From contig CAMZMU010000049.1 in NCBI GenBank assembly GCA_947311845.1, forward strand, positions 3,841,368-3,905,367: 64,000 nucleotides of DNA. The letters run 5' to 3'. This DNA comes from Poa pratensis. Taxonomy: Eukaryota > Streptophyta > Magnoliopsida > Poales > Poaceae. The notes beneath the pieces are model-generated. The model was not told the origin of the DNA and did no database searches. It worked only from the letters and a program-made list of their open reading frames with translations. The position numbers and the translations under genes were made by a program. This document shows positions 21,836 to 34,125 of the stretch, in pieces; position 1 is the first letter of the stretch, and each line of letters starts with the position of its first letter.

Positions 21836-23292
21836 ATGCCGCCGCCACCGCCGGTACCGGAGGAAGCCGCCGAGGAGACGGCACCGGCGCTTCTTGAAGA
21901 GATTCTGGAGGACATCTTTCTCCGCTTCCCACCGGGCGAGCCGGAGTGCCTCGTGCGCGCCTCCTCGCCAGCAAGTCCTGGCTGGCCCTCGTCTCCGGCC
22001 CGCGCTTCCGCAGCCGCTACCGCGAGCGCCATGGCGCCACGCCCATGCTCGGCTTCCTCACTTCCATATCCTGGGACGCCGATGAGCTGGAGGAAGCCGG
22101 CCCCTTTGCCCCCCGTTTCGTCTCCACCTCAGAGTTCAGCGCGCGCGGCGACGGCTGGGGGCATGGGGACTACAACGCGTGGGACTGCCGCCACGGCCGC
22201 GTCCTCCTCGGCGAATACAGCGCCAGGAAGCTCGCCGTCTGGGACCCCATGACGGGCCGCCGGTGGGAGCTGCAGGAGCCCGCGGTGGTGTATGGCCACG
22301 GGCGCTACGCGGCGGCGGTGCTCTGCGCCGTCAGCGGCTGCGACCACCTCGCGTGCCACAACGGCCCCTTCCGCGTCGTCCATTTGTCCCTGCACGGGGT
22401 TGCTGGTGATGACTTTGCTGTACAAGCACGCAGCGTGTCGTCGGCGAGTTTTCGCCATGGTGTTGGTGTTGAGTGGAGCGACCCGTGCCCCGGTGTTTCT
22501 GTTGGCGGCGATGGATACATTGAGCCAAGACCCCCTGTCCTGCTCGACGGCGCGCTCTACTTCCTGCTCGCGCATGATGACTTTGATGCCATTGATGATG
22601 TTCGTCGTGCAGAGATTCTAAAGTACGACTTGGGCTCTCATTCCTTGTCGTTGATTGATGCGCCAAACGCGGGGCTTAAAATGGCCACTGCCTCTGTCCT
22701 CATGGCGATGGAGGATGGTAATCTGGGGTTCGCATACTTGAAGAAGCCAACACTCTTCGTTTGGTCAAGACAAGTGGGTTCCGACGGAGTTGCGGCATGG
22801 ACTCCGCGTGGAGTCATAGATCTCCAAAACCACCTACCCATTCAAAATCCCGGAGAAGATATCAGGCTGCTTGGTTCTATTGAGGGCAGCGATGTCGTTT
22901 TCGTGACCACAGACCTTGGCATCTGCAAGATTGATCTCAAGTCACTACAACACAAGAAGATATCGAATGGGGAATATCTGGTTTCCTTGATTCCGTACAT
23001 GAGTTTCTACAGTCCACGAGGTATATACCTTTTGTTTTATTTGGAAGAACTCTTAAGTACTTTTATATCAGTTAACGAAACAAGAAGAATACTTGATGTC
23101 TAATCAGGCTGGAAGTTTTATTTGATGCTTCAGTTGTAATATATGTCCTAGAGCAAATTTTGTGTGCTATGTAGTAATCGAATGTCACACCTAATTATGC
23201 TTCTGCCTCATTAATTTGAAATTATAGTGTTATCCCCTTTTTGGAATCACACTGCCAAATATGTTTTTGCAGAGAAGGATGCGACCCTGTGA
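21836..23292 (+). pseudogene. F-box family gene with one frameshift
   Basis: The ATG at 21836 gives MPPPPPVPEE, then LLEEILEDIFLRFPPGEPEC, the N-terminal F-box helix. A C is missing near 21964 compared with the paralogue at 45927; the protein then continues in the next frame as SKSWLALVSGPRFRSRY, WDCRHGRVLLGEY, GCDHLACHNGPFRVVHL, LSLIDAPNAGL, MEDGNLGFAYLKKPTLFVWS and LGICKIDLKSL to YMSFYSPR. Exon 1 ends at 23020 before GT; exon 2 starts at 23273 after TTTTTGCAG and adds EKDATL and a TGA at 23290-23292. Total exon length is 1205 bases, one short of a multiple of three, in line with a single deletion. F-box proteins are substrate receptors of SCF ubiquitin ligases. The shift could be real or an assembly error. 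Confidence 0.8.
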
Positions 23293-24395
23293 TGCGGTGC
23301 ATTGACAATGTATGGTTGGATATGCTTAAGGAAAGGAGACCACCCTCATCAGCCAGAAGGATGATCAACTTGGATGCGACATTAGTGTGTTGATGAATTA
23401 TCACGTCGCTGTTTAGTAGTCGGTCCGGTGTAGTGGTGCTTGTTTTCTCGTACCATGGTCTGCTTTTGTCAGTAAGCTAGCTTGGTTATTTCGCAATGTT
23501 GTTGTTGTTCTTGTGTAAGTGGGTGAATGGGTTTATCTCATAATGAAGCTCCGGTTTGTTTTGCAGCAGCAAACATGTGCTCTGTTGTTTAATTTGTCTA
23601 AAAAAATTCACTGCAGACAATGGCTTTGTCTCACCATTTTAAAACGTCCAGTCTACTCTCGCATCTTTCATCCAATCTCTATGTTCATATAGCATTGATG
23701 AGCAGACGATGTGAGCATATCTAAAGCTATGTGTTTCTGTTGCCCAATAAATCATGGTTCACTAATATGTCTTACTTAATCTTGTGAATTTAATTAGTTC
23801 TGCATTACGAGTATTGATCTTGCATCAGTTTTTTAGCAAGCAATCACTAGCATGGGACTGAATCATTAGGTACAGGCAATCACCAGCTGGTCGATGTTTT
23901 GGTTGTGCTTGTTTTCTCTTGTTGTTCTTGGCTTTTGTTAGTAAGTTACAATTTGCTCTCCCAGCTTCTATTGATGTACTATCTCTGAATCTTTATCGAA
24001 AAAACTATCTCTGAATCTGATCCTAGCTTTGATTGATAAAATCTTTCTGAATCTAATCCCATATGTTGGTTTAATTTCTAATTATCCGTGGATGACGAGG
24101 GCATATTTAGAGCTGCTATTTTCTTTAGCCCAAGAGATGGTTATATGGCATGTGTATGCTGGATCGCTAATAAATAACCATGTGAACTGAACTGGCATAG
24201 AATGTCAAAGTGCTGTTGTTACTGCAGATGATTTCTTACAGCAGGACACAATGGCACACGAGGGAACTTACTTAACCTTGTAAAGTGAAGCGCTAAATGG
24301 AATGAACTTGGGAACACAGGTTCGTAGCAGAAACTCCCAAGACAAGAGCCGCTGCATTTAGGATTGTAATCACAAAATTGCTATGTACATGTTTG
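23293..24395. repeat. F-box gene 3' flank with repeated modules
   Basis: A module of the form GTGCTTGTTTTCTC … TTTTGT(C/T)AGTAAG occurs at 23434-23478 and 23901-23947, and again at 27665-27707 and 47497-47538. A second module (TGTGAACTGAACTGG … ACTTACTTAACCTT) near 24180-24290 recurs around 27355-27465 and 28090-28220. These look like degenerate duplicates of F-box 3' sequence. No ORF. Confidence 0.55.
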
Positions 24396-27195
24396 CACTA
24401 CAGGAAAACGGATAGTTGCCTACGGCTAAATGTATGCCGACGGCATTTTGTCGGGGCCGTCGGCATACATGGTTGTATGCCTACGGCTTTACAAAAGCTG
24501 TCGGCATATGTTCGGCCGTCGGCATATACTTTGTATGCCTACGGCTTTTCAGAAAAGCCGTAGGCATATGTCTGGCCGTCGGCAAACAACCAGCAGCCGT
24601 TACCAAGCTGACGGCGCCACACTATATGCCGACGGCTACCTTAGTTAGGCCGTCGGCATACAACTTTTTTTTTCCATCCGCATAAAAATAAGTGATTTTG
24701 TATGCCTACGGCAATTTTGCAGTAGGCATAGCTTGCCCAGAAAGTATAGCTTGCCCAGAAAGTACCAGCTTCTGACACGTGGCAAATATGCCTACGGCTT
24801 TGCCGTAGGCATACAAACTCACAGATTGTTTATAGATGATAGACCTTTTTGTGAAGTATTTTTCTGAAAAGTTTGTAAAAACTCAAGTTAATCATTTTCC
24901 CTAGCAACTAGTACACATAAAAGGACTCAATGCGAAAAGATTTCTTTTTTTGACTATTTTTTCTCTTTCTTTGATTTTTCGAAAATATGGTCAAAATGAC
25001 CGCTGTGGCTATTCATTGAAAGAGGTCATTTTTTTCAAAATTATCAATGGTTCTATGATATAATCACTACTTGTGTATCTTAAAATGATTTTTGAAAAAA
25101 AATCAGAGCAAACTATCACACGGTTGTAGTTCAAAAGTGAATTACTTTCGGAAAATCGGCATAAAGTCATTTAAATAGGCGTAATTAGCTCGGAAGCGAG
25201 AAAAATCCTAATACTTGGGGATTATCAATAAAATATGGACTACATTGTGTGAATAATTGATGGGTGTCATTTTCCACCATATTTTTTGCACTTGCTTCAC
25301 AAAAAAAGTCATTTTTGGCACTTATAAAATAGAAAATGACATTTCTATAATTAATATGAAGACTCAGTTTGGCACCATTGTTTCCCATACCAAGATACAC
25401 CAATGCGCCAAATATGGATACTTTATCACAAACTATGGCGCGAGAATTGCCATAACTTGGTCATTTGGGTTGAAACCTATAGATGTTTATAAATGATAGA
25501 CCTTTTTGTGAAGTATTTTTCTGGAAAGTTTGTAAAAACTCAAGTTTATCATTTTCCCTGGCAACTAGTACACATAAAAGGACTCAATGCGAAAGGATTT
25601 CTTTTTTGACTATTTTTTCTCTTTCTTTGATTTTTTTCGAAAATATGGTCAAAATGGCCGTCGTGGCTATTCATTGAAAGAGGTCAAATTTTTCAAAATT
25701 ATCAACGGTTCTGTGATATAATCGCTACTTGTGTAGCTTAAAATGATTTTTGAAAAAAAAACAGAGCAAACTATCACACGGTTGTAGTTCAAAAGTGAAT
25801 TACTTTCGAAAAAATCGGCATGAAGTCATTTAAATAGGCGTAATTAGCTCGGAAGCGAGAAAAATCCTAATACTTGGGGATTATCCATAAAATATGGACT
25901 ACATTGTGTGAATAATTGATGGGTGTCATTTTCCACCATATTTTTTGCACTTGCTTCACAAAAAAGTCATTTTTGACACTTATAAAATAGAAAATGACAT
26001 TTCTATAATTAATTTGAAACTCAGTTTGGCACCATTGTTTCCCATACCAAGATACACCTATGCGCCAAATATGGATACTTTATTACAAAACTATGGCGCG
26101 AGAATTGCCATAACTTGGTCATTTGGGTTGAAACTTATAGATGTTTATAGATGATAGACCTTTTTGTGAAGTATTTTTCTGAAAAGTTTGTAAAAACTCA
26201 AGTTTATCATTTTCCCTGGCAACTAGTACACATAAAATGACTCCATGCGAAAGGATTTCTTTTTTTGACTATTTTTTCTCTTTCTTTGATTTTTTTCGAA
26301 AATATGGTCAAAATGGCCGTCGTGGCTATTCATTGAAAGAGGTCAATTTTTTCAAAATTATCAACGGTTCTGTGATATAATCGCTACTTGTGTACCTTAA
26401 AATGATTTTTGAAAAAAAATCAGAACAAACTATCACACGGTTGTAGTTCAAAAGTGAATTACTTTCGGAAAATCGGCATAAAGTCATTTAAATAGGCGTA
26501 ATTAGCTCGGAAGCGAGAAAAATCCTAATACTTGGGGATTATCCATAAAATATGGACTACATTGTGTGAATAATTGATGGGTGTCATTTTCCACCATATT
26601 TTTTGCACTTGCTTAAAAAAAGTCATTTTTGGCACTTATAAAATAGAAAATGACATTTCTATAATTAATTTGAAAACTCAGTTTGGCACCATTGTTTACC
26701 ATACCAAGATACACCCATGCGCCAAATATGGATACTTTATCACAAACTATGGCGCGAGAATTGCCATAACTTGTTCATTTGGGTTGAAACCTATAGATGT
26801 TTATAGATGATAGACCTTTTTGTGAAGTATTTTTCTGAAAAGTTTGTAAAATCTCAAGTTTATCATTTTCGACATAGTTATCGTTTGTAGTCACCAGATC
26901 GTGCCACGTGGCCGCTGTATGCCTACGGCATTTGCCGTCAGCGTAGCTTCAGACGACGTCAGACGGACGTGATGCTCTTTTTTTTGCCGACGGCCAAGCA
27001 TTGCCGACAGCCAAAGAAAACTGTCGGCATACGTGCCATATGCCGACGGTTTTTTCTTTGTATGCCGAGGCAGCAGAAGGCGACGGCCTTTGCCGTCGGC
27101 ATACACATTTTGCCGTCGGCATATTATATGCCGACGACATTTGTGCCTTTGCCGACGGCATCTGGCTGTAGGCATATATGGAAATTCGTGTAGTG
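24396..27195. mobile_element. Complete non-autonomous CACTA element (2.8 kb)
   Basis: Left end CACTACAGGAAAACGG at 24396; right end GAAATTCGTGTAGTG to 27195, whose complement is CACTACACGAATTTC. The 3-bp target duplication TTG flanks it (24393-24395 and 27196-27198). The subterminal ~400 and ~310 bases are filled with TATGCCGACGGC / GCCGTAGGCATA motifs in both orientations, the sites expected to bind transposase. The interior is a tandem array with no transposase. It lies in the 3' flank of the F-box gene and separates sequence modules that are related to each other. Confidence 0.92.
24831..26870. repeat. Three-copy 657-bp tandem repeat inside the CACTA element
   Basis: Units start at 24831, 25488, 26146, with a partial fourth at 26802-26870 (spacing 657, 658, 656). 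Each starts TATA(G/A)ATGATAGACC and includes GGCGTAATTAGCTCGGAAGC and CTATGGCGCGAGAATTGCC. The units differ by scattered substitutions and run-length changes only, so the amplification seems fairly recent. Short frames within are not conserved between units. Confidence 0.9.
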
Positions 27196-27198
27196 TTG

Positions 27199-28800
27199 GG
27201 AATTGATAGATTCAGTGAGGTCATGTCGAGATTAAAAAGAGATTTGTTTTTTTAAGTTTCAGATATTCTGGGTGGTACACATAGGAGGTTCAGTTTGACA
27301 TTGGCAGCAAATGGTCCAGAGCTGTTATTTTTGTTTGGCCCTTTTCTTTTCCTTTTGAACTGAACTAGCATGACATGTAAGCTTCCACTGTTACTGCAAT
27401 GTGTTTTTCGCAAGCAATGTTGGTTTAGTACAAATTGGTGCAGAGGGAAATTTACGTAACCTTCTGAACTGAGCTAGTATTAAACAAATAGCAGCAACTT
27501 ACTTATCATTGAGCTCTCTCATGCTTCAGCAAATCATTTCAAGTTGTAAATCTAATCACGTGGACCTACTGTGAAGGACTAACAGAAAGATTCAGCAACA
27601 CAAAGTCAGTAGCTGCACAAGACTGTCCGGCGTTCAAGTCGGCCCGGCAACATGATAGTTTTGGTGGTGCTTGGTTTCTCATGCTACTGTTGGTTCTTGT
27701 CAGTAAGTTTTGGTGGTTTTCTGGTGTCTAACCGTGTGTGCATGCATAAGGGAGATCAAAATATCGAAACTGGTTTCACAGACTTGACTTAGGCAAGATC
27801 TTTTACTCAATGGAATCACACATATTTCTCTATGTTTTCTGTACCTATATATGTGGGAGATGTTCCAAGGCGCCTTCTGAGTTCCCATTGTTTAATTTGC
27901 TTCAAAATGCACCTGCAGTAGCTTAGTAACCCGTCCAACTATTTGAAAGATCTCTACGATTTTCATTCCCAGATTTGATCCAATATTTGAACTCTCCTGT
28001 GAGAGGAGGTTGAAATGATGCAAGCGCTGGCTCCTGATAGATCTTCGGTCGCCCAAAGAAATGATAGCTTCTGCATGTTGGCTCCCTGATAACCCTGTGA
28101 ACTGAACTAGTACTGCAATATTTTTCTTTTGAAACAAATAGTACTGCAATATTTTGTTTCCTTTTTTTGAGCTATCAATGTTAATGCAATGCACGTTGGT
28201 GATGTAGAAAACTTACCAACTGAAGCACTAAAATGGAAATAACTTGTGGTAACAGGAGCAAATGTATTCACCAAGAGCCACTGTGTTTGGGTTTTGCAGT
28301 AACAGAAATGTGAACATTTGCTTTCCTGGCTAAGTTAACATCGTGAATTCGTGATACTGAAATTGTCATTGCACTCTCATGCTTTGACGAATCATTTCAA
28401 GGTGCAAATCAAGGTGGACGAATTGTGAAGAAAAAACTAGTGATGATTATGCTACTAACTATGTCTACCAAATTCATTACAATGAAAACATCAGGCTATC
28501 TTCAGCCCGGTAGTTATTCCTGGCGAATCAAGGTAGACAGCGCTCAATATCTACTCATCTATGGTACCCTTTTGATAGTGAATTCAGAGAGTGCATCAAA
28601 GCTATGAGATAAAACTGTGAAGGTTTAAAAAAGGAAAGACAAAGCTACTAGATACGGTACATCTTTAAAAAAATGAGCACAAGGTTGCTACTGTATCAAT
28701 AAATTAAGTGTTCATTACAAGATAATCCATTCACCCACTTACACAACATGGGAACAACATGAAGAAATTGTCAAGGGCACTAACGGAAGTCAACAACAAT
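27199..28800. other. F-box 3' flank continued, no gene
   Basis: Degenerate repeats of the 23.4-24.3 kb modules. 27660-28093 has an inverted copy at 52928-53371. Short frames are unsupported. Confidence 0.5.
27660..28093 (+). repeat. Dispersed repeat, forward copy
   Basis: About 430 bases whose reverse complement occurs, diverged, at 52928-53371. Shared landmarks include GGCAAGATCTTTTACTCAA, GGTGCATTTTGAAGCAA (as complement) and CAGGGAGCCAACATGCAG (as complement). Confidence 0.75.
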
Positions 28801-28811
28801 ATGAGAAACAA

Positions 28812-30121
28812 TCTTCCCAAGCGCGTGGTCGAAGAACACTAGATCTTCCCCAAGCGCGTGGCAGAGAAAACCTCTCGGGTCACCCCCCACCCGGGAGACT
28901 CCGGAGGCGCCCCGAGCCGCCGCCAGAGTTCTCCCCCCTTCGGCCTCTCCCCCTGCCGCCGCCAGCGGTCGCCGCCGGGCGTTGCTCGTGCGGGGACGGC
29001 GATCTCCATGGCGGCGGCGAGGATCTTCCCCATCGTTGCGGAGGCGGATCTGGTCTTCTTTGGCGGCGTTGTCCCCTGGGCGCGACGTGGGAGGACGGGA
29101 ATCGGCGCCCTGCGGATGGGACTCCGTGGCTGCGGCAACCTCGCTCCAGGATGGGGGCGGGCCTATGGAGCGGCGGTGAAGTGGCTGGCGGTGCGGTGGA
29201 GATCTACCACGGCGGCGCGTTGACCGGCGGCGGGGGCTCCTCCTTGCTGCGCGGTTCGGCCGGATCCGGCGGAAGATCGCCCCTGTTCTGCCGTCTTCTT
29301 CCTCATATCCGGTGGGGTCGGAACGACGGTTCCAACAGGGTGCCGGCGGGTGGCGAGGGGGCTACTAGCTTGGCTTGAATAAAGGTGGTGGTCCTCGGGT
29401 TCCAAATCGCGAGAAGACGAAGATCTACTTGACGCCGGTACCTTGATCTGGCAAGAGTGTCGAGTTTCGGAAGGCTCTGCCGGTGATCTTTCATGGGATA
29501 ATTCCTAGAGATTGCTGGATCGGAGGGATTCGGTCACGCCGGAGGGAGCGGCGTGAAGCTCTGCTTCTGTGCCATCATGGGCAAATCCATGGTGTAGTCA
29601 GAGGCGGGGAATGTCATGAAAGCTGAGATTAAAGGACTAGCAAATGGCGATTGGAGGCTTTGTGACGATGAGGAACTTGCTTGGAGTTGCAGGAGGCGGA
29701 GCAGCGGCATGTTAGTGGGGGCAACATCACAGGTGAAGTTCAAAGTCCTACCTTTCAGGGTGAAAATCCAAGGTCTGGCCTTAATTGGTTGTGCCTGGCA
29801 ATGGTCTTGCTGAAGACATTGTTTTGAGAGCGGGACTATCTTCAGGGTGAAAACCCAAGGTCTGGCCTTAATTGGTTGTGCCTGGCACTGTTCTTCTTGA
29901 AGGCGTTGCTTTTGAAGAATTGGACATCAGGTGGTGTCTTGGTGGTGGTTGTGCGGCTGCTGCAAGGACTGTAACTCTGTAGCGGGACTTTTCTTTTTAT
30001 TTCTTCTTCTTATTGTCTTTCGGCTGTGTGCATCCGTAATAGCTTTGGTTATTGCGTTGTTGCAGAGGCTGGGTGTAATTTGTATCTCCGCGATATTAAT
30101 AAACACTCTTTATCTAAAAAA
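28812..30121 (+). mobile_element. Poly(A)-tailed retroposon, probably a non-autonomous or truncated LINE
   Basis: Flanked by the 11-base direct repeat ATGAGAAACAA (28801-28811 and 30122-30132). The 3' end reads GCAGAGGCTGGGTGTAATTT, then CGATATTAATAAA and an A tail, as in common cereal LINE 3' ends. The 5' half is GC-rich with TCTTCC(C)CAAGCGCGTGG duplicated at its very start. Two ~80-base repeats (CAAGGTCTGGCCTTAATTGG near 29770 and 29859) lie in the 3' half. No reverse transcriptase is encoded; the open frames in the GC-rich part are not credible proteins. Confidence 0.8.
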
Positions 30122-30132
30122 ATGAGAAACAA

Positions 30133-30579
30133 GTACCATTGCACCAAATGAGGTACAAAATAGTGACATAATAAGGCTCCTGCCATAATTCATGAGAAGA
30201 CCATAAGCACATTCAACCAACCATACATTGTCATCCGTCTTGCGGATGGGAGTGGCCTCCTGCCCATAACCATATTCAACCATATGTTGTTATTGCGTCC
30301 CATCATAGGGTCTCACCCTATTCTTTAAAGCACGGATTTCCCTGTGTGATTCCAAAAAGGACATGCTATGATAAGTTGCCAGTTAAGTATGCATAAGCAC
30401 AGTTAGGTGCAACATTTGAGTTTGCATAGCACTAATAGTTTTCTCAAGGTCATAAATATTCCACAAGTGAATCATCAAATAAATATTTCTATCTAATGAG
30501 AGATTTAATATTTTATTTCGTTCATATACTAATACCTTAGAGGTGTTATGAAATCAATAAATAAATGACACATACATAC
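30133..30579 (-). pseudogene. Intron and exon-2 relic of F-box pseudogene 2
   Basis: Read on the minus strand, this contains sequence like the first F-box gene's intron end (TTTTTGGAATCACAC near 30345) and a counterpart of its short exon 2 (GGTGAGACCCTATGATGGG near 30300), followed by matching 3' sequence with AATGTATGGTTGG. The splice donor is at 30579-30578 (GTATGT). Confidence 0.6.
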
Positions 30580-31652
30580 CTTGTGGATTATAGAAACTCA
30601 TGTATGGAATCACATAACGGATTTTTTCTTTCTTCCATAGCTTCTTACACTGCAGTGACTTGATATTGATCTCGTATATGCCAAGTTTTGTGGTCCCAAA
30701 AATGACATCATTGCCCTTCATAGATCCAACTAGTCTAATTCTTTCTATAGGACTTCGAATATGGAGGACTTTGTATTGAGTTCATGTTGCAACTCCATCA
30801 GAACCCATCTTCCTTGACCATATGTAGAAGGTTACCTTTTTCAAGTGTACAAACCCCAAACTTCCATCCTCCATCACCATCAAGATATCAGTAACAGAAA
30901 CCCCCCCTCGTGGCGCATCAATCAGGGATAAGCAATTAGAGGCCAAGTTGTATGCAAGAATTGTCGCGTTATAACAATCATCATCATCAGTAATCATGAG
31001 GTATGGTCTCAATGAACGCATCATCAATCCCGAGATCAAGACTACATCGCTGCTCATTCCACTCACCGGTCTCCTGTAAATATACACACGCATATGCAAC
31101 AGAACCACCATGAACACCCATGGTCATGCCAAAGTAGATCGCCTGGAAGGGGCCCTCGTGACATGCCTGATGGTCACATCCAGCCACCGTGCAGAGCACC
31201 GCAACCCCATAGCAGAAGAAGTTTTTTGTGGGTGGGCACAACTCCGTTTGGCTGCATGTCATGGGGTCCCAAACGACGAGCTTTTTGGGATAATTATTAT
31301 CATCAACAAGGAGAACACGACCATGGCGGCAGTCGCACGCATGGTACTTTTTATGACCCCAGTTGTTGGGTGTGCGCACACCAAATTTAGTCATGGGGAC
31401 TAAGAGTGGCAAGGTTTCTTCCTCCTCCGGATTGGAGTATAGAGGCGAATGATAAAGGAAGCCGAGCATTGGGGGAAATCTAGGGAACTCACAGTAGAGA
31501 CTACGGAAGCGAGCACCGGAGAGGTGGGCGAGCCAGAGCTTGCTGGCGAGGGAGGCCCACACTAAACACGCGGGCTCATCTGGAGGGAGACGGAGGAAAA
31601 TTTCCTCTAGAATCTCTTCCGGGAGCATGGGTACCTGTGGCGGCATGGCCAT
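30580..31652 (-). pseudogene. F-box family pseudogene
   Basis: Starts MAMPPQVPMLPEEILEEIFL, then RLPPDEPACLVWASLASKLW, DCRHGRVLLVDDNNYPKKLV and GCDHQACHEGPFQAIYFGMT. Around 31000 the frame changes after DDAFIETIPHDY, and the region matching LIQDTLYFMF of the intact paralogue is missing. The other frame carries LSLIDAPRGG, MVMEDGSLGFVHLKKVTFYI and GSDGVAT, then a TGA where the paralogue has Trp. Beyond it come LGIYEINIKSLQCKK and YMSFYNPQ up to the conserved splice donor. It therefore has an internal deletion with shift plus a nonsense codon. Organisation (one long exon, then a tiny exon) equals that of the two plus-strand copies. Confidence 0.9.
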
Positions 31653-31967
31653 TGGAGGCGGCTAGGGTTTTGGGTGGGGAAAAGTTTGAGGTGGTGTGGG
31701 GATACGAGGTAGGGTGTGGTGGTGTTTTCTATGTAGTGGGGAGAGTCTAAAAGGTACGGTGGGGCCAAAAAGATAATAAGAATGATGTAATTCCATTCTT
31801 TAGACTAGCGCCAAAAGCGTGCGTCAAGGGACGGTGATGGAGCAGGGTCACCGGAGATGGCGGCGACACCTCGTGGGGGATGTACCAAGATTCAGCTTCA
31901 TAGCGGCATTGCTTAATTTACTGAACACCTAAAAATGGCACTTCCGTTCTCGAGATTTGCACTGACA
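31653..31967. other. Upstream region of F-box pseudogene 2
   Basis: Presumed former promoter and 5' UTR on the minus strand, including CCAAAACCCTAGCCGCC (complement) just before the start. Nothing else seen. Confidence 0.4.
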
Positions 31968-34122
31968 CACTAGTGGAAACAGGGCCTTTAGTCCCGGGTG
32001 GTAGAGGCCTCTGGGACCGGATGGACATCCGGTACATGCCAACCGGGACTAGAGGCCTCCACCCTTTAGTCCCGTGTGGGTTACGACCCGGGACTAAAGG
32101 CGCTTCACGTGGCTATCGTCTAGCAGCTGGGCCTACCACCCGGGACTAAAGGTTACCAACCCGGAAAAAAGGAATTCTGATTTTTTTTAATCTCGTGTTA
32201 TTTTAATTCTATTTCGAAACTTTTCACTTAGCCACTCATTCAATCTCGAATTATACACTTAATCTTAGGTCAAAGTAATTGCTCTGGTCAAACTTCCCAT
32301 TGGGTCACCCATCCTCAGACTGCTCTAGTCCCAGCACGCTTAACTTTTGAGTTCCTTTCATGTTAGCTTCAAATGAGAAATGAGAACTTACTGATACTAG
32401 TATCTTATCAATCATATTAACCCCTCGGTTACGATGTTACACCTTTTTATTGTTTAAATTTTAAAACTTTATTTGAATAAGTAACAATGATTATGCAATA
32501 GTATATCTTGAATAAATAATAAAAAATGAATTTTACTTTATGTTTTTACATTTAATATGGAAGAATTCATATCTTTAAATCCGGAAATCAAAATTTGACA
32601 AATAAAATGTCTAAGTTGATTAGAAAAATGAGAGGAATTCAAATATGCTATACATATCATCTTTTGCATCACAGAAATATTGATAGTTAGAAAATTTGAC
32701 CTCTTTCGATGAATAGTCATGGCGGCCATTTTGATCGTTTTTCGAACAAAATCAAATAAAGTGAATACCCCCTAAAAAAGGTATCCTTTAGCATGGTTGT
32801 GTTAGGTTAGGACATAGGAACATAAAAAATTAAAATCCATCCAAATCTTGCAAAGATTCCCTCCGTTTATCCGAAGTGGGAATTTTCAGCTATAAGTGCA
32901 CAAACTTACTAGAGAGAAAGTAAAGCCGGTGAAGCCGGTCACACAACGGAGTAGGATCTTGGAAATGTACACCACCCAACACACTTATATACATATGGAA
33001 TGAAATCAGCTAGGTTTTGGTGGGGTTTCCGACGCTCCGGAGCCCCGCTTCGGTGAAACCTTGGACCCGTTGGAAAAAAAGTCAAAATTCCAATATACCC
33101 CTTTGAACGGAGTCGAAAGGGGTAGGCCAGTGGAGGTTTTTCCTTAGTTATGTTACGTTAGGAAATATGAACATACAAAATCAAGATCCACCCAACTCTT
33201 GCAGAGATTCCCTCTGTTTCGCCCGAAGTCGGAATTTTCAGCTATAAGTCCACCAACTTACTAGGGAGAATGTGAAGCCGGTGAAGCCGGTCACACACCG
33301 GAGTAGGATATTGGACATTTACAACACCCAAACAATTATATACATATGATATGGAACCAGGTAGTTTTTGGTGGGGTTTCCAACGCTCCGGAGCCCCGCT
33401 TCGGTGAAACCCTAGACCTCTTCGATAAGAGTCATGGTGGTCATTTTGATCGCTTTTTGAAAACAATCAAATAAATTTAAAAAACCTCTAAAAAAGATAT
33501 GTGCAAAATGACACCCATATAATTTCACAAAGAGTAATCCACAATTTATGAATATCCTCAATTATTAGGATTTCTTGATTTCTACATAATTTCGTCTAGT
33601 TAAATGAGGTTGTGCTGATTTTTCGAAAGTAATTTATCCTATTTAAATGTGTTCTTGTGATGCAAAAGATGATATAATTTTTAAATTTGGATTCCTCTCA
33701 TTTTTCTAATCAATTTAGACATTTTATTTGTTCAATTTCGATTTACGGATTTAAAGATATGAATTATTTCATGTTAAACGAGCAGGGGCGATGCAATATA
33801 TATGCAGAGGACTGGTCTCGTGGGGGAAGAGCATTGGTTCCCGGGTTGTACCACGACCCGAGACAAAAGCTCCACCTCTAGTCCCGGGTTGTAATACAAC
33901 CCGGGACTAGAGGTTCTCGCGTGGCCCACGCCATGCGGCAGCCCTGCCACGCGCCTTTAGTCCCGGGTCGTAATACGACCCGGGACTAGAGCTCCCTCAC
34001 GACCCGGGACAAGTAGAAAACTTTTGACCCGGGACTAGTGCCCCCCTCTAGTCTCGGGTCGTAAGCCACCCGGGACTAGAGGCAAAATCGGCCCTAGACT
34101 AAAGGTCTCGTTTCTAGTAGTG
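31968..34122. mobile_element. Complete non-autonomous CACTA element (2.16 kb)
   Basis: Left end CACTAGTGGAAACAGGGCC at 31968; right end GGTCTCGTTTCTAGTAGTG to 34122 (complement CACTACTAGAAACGAGACC). The 3-bp target duplication ACA is present at 31965-31967 and 34123-34125. Subterminal regions are full of TAGTCCCGGG / CCCGGGACTA motifs in both orientations. No transposase. Inside are a two-copy direct repeat and a long imperfect inverted repeat. Confidence 0.92.
32535..33790. repeat. Inverted and direct repeats within the 31968 CACTA element
   Basis: 32540-32680 and 33655-33785 are imperfect reverse complements (for example ATTCATATCTTTAAATCCG against CGGATTTAAAGATATGAAT). Between them, 32880-33075 and 33230-33420 are direct copies sharing GTGAAGCCGGTCACACA and CGCTCCGGAGCCCCGCTTCG. 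Confidence 0.8.
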
Positions 34123-34125
34123 ACA

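Noticed and set aside
24378..24685. Open frames over the left end of the 24396 CACTA element
   Set aside because: They are made of the repeated subterminal motif TATGCC(G/T)ACGGC and run across the transposon border.
28858..29223. 121-codon frame in the 28812 retroposon
   Set aside because: GC-rich, no domain, opposite-strand frame equally long.
32869..32890. CCCTCCGTTTATCC as a Stowaway MITE end
   Set aside because: It is internal to a CACTA element, has no inverted partner, and a similar phrase is part of the direct repeat there.
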